This document shows positions 30,351 to 30,450 of a stretch of DNA of 30,450 nt, piece after piece. The DNA is taken from assembly GCA_009781535.1 (NCBI GenBank), contig WQXX01000001.1:1-30450 (forward strand), given 5' to 3'. The DNA is from Coriobacteriia bacterium (GTDB lineage Bacteria > Actinomycetota > Coriobacteriia > Coriobacteriales > UBA8131). Under the pieces are notes generated by a model. The model saw only the letters and a list, made by a program, of their open reading frames with translations. It made no database searches and was not told where the DNA came from. The position numbers were made by a program, and so were the translations under genes. Numbering within the stretch: position 1 is the first letter of the stretch; every line of letters starts with the position of its first letter.

Positions 30351-30450
30351 ATGAGTGTTATGGCGATGACCCCGGAACAGTCCTTCTTTGCAGTATTCTG
30401 CATCGAGGCACTTTCTGACGAGCTGAACATACCAGGCGATGCGATCTATA
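30351..30450 (+). CDS. Small DUF3791-like protein (5' part, runs off the window)
   Basis: ATG 30351 is preceded by AAGG with about 9 nt spacing, and the frame stays open for the remaining 33 codons. The visible start, MTPEQSFFAVFCIEAL then SDELNIPGDAIY, resembles the 'eqsFFvfCIE.y....nmsG.e' opening of the DUF3791 family of small proteins. Those are often found in gut and oral Gram-positive bacteria beside DUF3990 genes. In-frame ATGs at 30360 and 30366 are alternative starts. Only about a third of the protein is present, so the assignment is tentative and no function is given. Confidence 0.5.
   Translation, partial: MSVMAMTPEQSFFAVFCIEALSDELNIPGDAIY

Overview
The window is core, housekeeping chromosome from a Gram-positive-type bacterium, most likely an actinobacterium of the class Coriobacteriia. 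I base that on: a ClpC unfoldase with a UVR motif; DisA; an actinobacterial-style nusA-ylxR-infB-rbfA-DHH phosphodiesterase-truB-ribF cluster; a K+-independent membrane pyrophosphatase; a fused alpha-beta glycyl-tRNA synthetase; and a pyruvate phosphate dikinase with its regulatory protein next to it. Base composition looks like the low-to-mid 50s % GC by eye. Many genes start with TTG or GTG. The species cannot be fixed from the sequence alone. I see no rRNA, tRNA, insertion sequence, prophage or CRISPR array.

Layout. (1) 1-587, minus strand: the 5' part of a B12-binding radical-SAM-type gene running off the left edge. (2) 844-4630, plus: clpC and disA, closed by a perfect 16-bp hairpin. (3) 4778-13894, plus: a structured leader and then rimP, nusA, ylxR, infB, rbfA, nrnA-type DHH phosphodiesterase, truB and ribF, covering transcription elongation, translation initiation, ribosome maturation, RNA turnover, tRNA modification and flavin cofactors. 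(4) 14066-16207, minus: hppA, convergent with ribF and ending in two tandem terminator-like hairpins. (5) 16668-20024, plus: dnaG and the principal sigma factor rpoD. (6) 20268-23092, plus: rpsP, khpA, rimM, trmD and lepB, a ribosome/tRNA-maturation operon lacking rplS at its usual place. (7) 23174-30224, plus: fused glyQS, a PPDK regulatory protein and ppdK. (8) 30351-end: the first codons of a small DUF3791-like gene behind a strongly folded spacer.

Functional links. DisA makes c-di-AMP, and the DHH-DHHA1 protein belongs to the family that degrades c-di-AMP/pApA or nanoRNA. The H+-pyrophosphatase, PPDK and PPDK regulatory protein all handle pyrophosphate, suggesting a PPi-aware energy economy. 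The most distinctive feature is not a new gene cluster but a recurring pattern: short in-frame tandem repeats sit at protein ends or linkers of otherwise conserved genes (NusA tail, NrnA N-terminus, GlyQS linker, PPDK-regulator N-terminus, and an older amino-acid-level repeat in LepB). Further tandem duplications lie exactly at the stop codons of clpC and lepB. The best regulatory candidates are the rimP-nusA-infB leader (8-bp hairpin, terminator-like hairpin with a competing alternative, GNRA-loop hairpin), the palindrome overlapping the rpoD -35 region, and the 100-nt folded element after ppdK.
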